Source: an uncultured Christensenella sp.
Lineage (GTDB): Bacteria > Bacillota > Clostridia > Christensenellales > Pumilibacteraceae
NCBI GenBank assembly: GCA_949948895.1
Contig: CATLHE010000001.1
Span: 124,001 to 188,000 of the forward strand
Reading direction: 5' to 3'
Length of the DNA stretch: 64,000 nt
The number at the start of each line of letters is the position of its first letter. The stretch's first letter is position 1. The notes under the pieces are model-generated. The model saw nothing but the letters and a program-made list of their open reading frames with translations. It made no database searches and was not told the DNA's origin. This document shows positions 62,504 through 64,000 of the stretch, piece by piece. The position numbers and the translations under genes were made by a program.

Positions 62504-63607
62504 ATGGCAAAAAATTTTTACGAAACACTCGGTGTTACAAAAACGGCTTCGGAAGACGAGATAAAATCGGCTTTCCGTAAGCTTGCGCGCCAATATCACC
62601 CGGACTTACATCCGGGCGACGAGGTCGCGGCTAATAAATTCAAAGAAGTCAACGAAGCGTACGAAACGCTGTCCGACCCGCATAAGCGCGCCGAATACGA
62701 CGCCTTGCAATCGGGCGGCGGCAGCGGAGCTTTCGGCGGACAAGGCGGAGGCGGTGGTCATCACGGCAGCAGCTTTTTCGATGAGTTCGTCAATATGTTC
62801 GGCGGCGAACAGCGCGGTGGCGACGAGTCTAGGAGCAGCGGCGGCGATATAAGCCTTAACGTGACGCTCAGTTTTGAGGAAGCGGCTTACGGCACGCAAA
62901 AAGAGATAGCCGTCAACCGTTTCGAGCCGTGCGCGGCATGTCGCGGCACGGGTGCAAAAAACGGCACGCAGTTTGTTAAATGTACCAATTGCGGCGGAAC
63001 GGGTAAAGTTCGTTACGCTCAGGAAACACCGTTCGGAAGAGTTGTCAGCATGAAGCCGTGTAACGTATGCGGCGGCATCGGACGCATAATCAAAGAACCG
63101 TGCACCAACTGCGGCGGCAGAGGTTCGCTCAGAAAAAATTCCAACCTGCGCATCACGTTCCCGCCCGGCGTAGAACCCAATCAAATAATGACCATCCCGG
63201 GCGAAGGCGAGCGCACGAGAACGGGAACAAAAGCCGGTAATCTTATTTTGACGATAACCGTGCTCCCGCATAAAATGTTCAGGCGTAAAGGTCTCGACCT
63301 TCTCGTCGATATACCCGTAACGTTTACGCAGGCGCTTCTCGGCGATAAAGTTCTTGTGCCCACGTTAAAGGGTAATAAAATAGCGTTCCCGCTGCCGGAA
63401 GGCGCGCAGAGCGGTATGACTTTCAAGTTGAAAGAACAGGGGCTTGAAAACCCCAAAAAGCAGATAAAGGGCGATCTTCTCGTTACGATAGATATAGAAC
63501 TGCCCAAAAATCTGTCCAAAGACCAAAGACAAAAGATAAAAGAACTTCACGAAAGCTTTAAACCCGAGCAATACGATAAAGCGCGTGAATTCATGAAAAA
63601 ACAATAA
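62504..63607 (+). CDS. dnaJ: Chaperone protein DnaJ
   Basis: DnaJ (367 residues) stimulates DnaK ATPase and delivers substrates. The J domain contains HPD (32-34), followed by a G-rich stretch ([20 protein letters not shown]), four CxxCxGxG zinc repeats ([32 protein letters not shown]) and the C-terminal peptide-binding domains. The ATG at 62504 gives the standard [11 protein letters not shown] start; GGGAG lies upstream. Confidence 0.97.
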   Translation: MAKNFYETLGVTKTASEDEIKSAFRKLARQYHPDLHPGDEVAANKFKEVNEAYETLSDPHKRAEYDALQSGGGSGAFGGQGGGGGHHGSSFFDEFVNMFGGEQRGGDESRSSGGDISLNVTLSFEEAAYGTQKEIAVNRFEPCAACRGTGAKNGTQFVKCTNCGGTGKVRYAQETPFGRVVSMKPCNVCGGIGRIIKEPCTNCGGRGSLRKNSNLRITFPPGVEPNQIMTIPGEGERTRTGTKAGNLILTITVLPHKMFRRKGLDLLVDIPVTFTQALLGDKVLVPTLKGNKIAFPLPEGAQSGMTFKLKEQGLENPKKQIKGDLLVTIDIELPKNLSKDQRQKIKELHESFKPEQYDKAREFMKKQ

Positions 63608-63621
63608 ACAAAAACCGGCAG

Positions 63622-63645
63622 CGACCGCCGAAGTCTCGGCGGTCG
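63622..63645 (+). terminator. Hairpin after dnaJ, probable terminator
   Basis: CGACCGCCGA (63622-63631), AGTC loop, TCGGCGGTCG (63636-63645) is a perfect 10-bp stem 14 nt past the dnaJ stop, followed by TTACATTT. The U-run is poor, so read-through into ackA is possible. Confidence 0.7.
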
Positions 63646-63666
63646 TTACATTTGGGGGAGATAATC

Positions 63667-64000
63667 ATGAAAGTTTTAGTAATCAATGCAGGAAGTTCCT
63701 CGCTTAAATACCAACTTATCGAAACGGATAACGAATCCGTTTTGGCAAAAGGCGTTTGCGAGCGTATAGGTATCGAGGGTTCGTTGCTTACGCACAACGG
63801 CAAGAAAACCGTTAAGATCGAAAAGCCTATGCCTACACATAAGGAAGCAATCAACCTTGTGCTTGATGCGCTTATCGATAAAGAGCACGGCGTGATTTCG
63901 GATATGTCCGAGATTGCGGCGGTAGGTCACAGAGTGTTGCACGCGGGCGAAGCGTTTAACGGCTCTACGCTTATCACGCCCGAAACGCTCAAAAAGATAG
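63667..64000 (+). CDS. ackA: Acetate kinase (3' truncated by window)
   Basis: The first 111 codons of acetate kinase, which makes ATP from acetyl phosphate, run off the right edge. [15 protein letters not shown] is the ASKHA phosphate-binding motif, and [13 protein letters not shown] is the substrate region. GGGGGAG is 7 nt before the ATG. It lies 59 nt after dnaJ with a hairpin between, and no separate promoter is obvious. Its presence suggests fermentation to acetate. Confidence 0.96.
   Translation, partial: MKVLVINAGSSSLKYQLIETDNESVLAKGVCERIGIEGSLLTHNGKKTVKIEKPMPTHKEAINLVLDALIDKEHGVISDMSEIAAVGHRVLHAGEAFNGSTLITPETLKKI

Overview
The window is a 64 kb piece of a Bacillota (Firmicutes) chromosome, most likely from an uncultured, gut-type member of the class Clostridia. 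The evidence is the rnc/smc-type block smc-ftsY-ylxM-ffh-rpsP-khpA-rimM-trmD-rbgA-rnhB, the ctsR-mcsA-mcsB-clpC and hrcA-grpE-dnaK-dnaJ stress operons with their own operators, long-form HPF, strong GGAGG ribosome sites and many TTGnnn-17-TATAAT promoters. I cannot fix the genus. No tRNA, rRNA, CRISPR array, transposase or replication origin was seen.

Layout. 1-6.9 kb: chromosome segregation, protein targeting, ribosome assembly and tRNA/RNA maturation. 7.0-13.0 kb: an F-type ATP synthase operon in the order a-c-b-(delta C-domain fused to alpha)-gamma-beta-epsilon, with no separate delta gene. 13.1-17.1 kb: alanine racemase, 5-formyl-THF cyclo-ligase, RsmD, CoaD, a coiled-coil protein and DAHP synthase. 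17.3-21.9 kb: an unknown small protein with PcrA helicase and NAD-dependent DNA ligase. 21.9-30.8 kb: one long operon yicC-gmk-rpoZ-coaBC-priA-def-fmt-rsmB-rlmN, preceded by a near-consensus promoter and a structured leader. 30.9-31.4 kb: rplS alone, with its own promoter and terminator, moved away from its usual place beside trmD. 31.4-40.8 kb: a 1206-residue membrane protein that looks like a degenerate GH94/cyclic-glucan-synthase relative, an ABC exporter pair, a Ca2+-type P-ATPase and dCMP deaminase. 40.8-45.1 kb: a lower-GC accessory segment of small membrane proteins, a broken 3' end of an RHS gene, a nitroreductase and an orphan. 45.1-49.8 kb: the CtsR operon. 49.8-53.4 kb: hpf, pgi, an HPr-like protein without the phosphorylatable histidine, and an unknown protein. 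53.4-54.7 kb, minus strand: GDPD and GtrA. 54.9-64.0 kb: lepA (apparently leaderless), hemW, a DUF3267-like zincin, the HrcA operon with a CIRCE element, and the start of ackA.

Most genes are core housekeeping, packed with 1-14 nt overlaps. The observations most worth following are the delta-alpha ATP synthase fusion, the catalytically stripped GH94-like protein, the RHS remnant amid related two-helix/PH-like membrane proteins, a shared AAGTCA/TGACTT palindrome at the ylxM-ffh and hpf promoters, and the leaderless lepA promoter.
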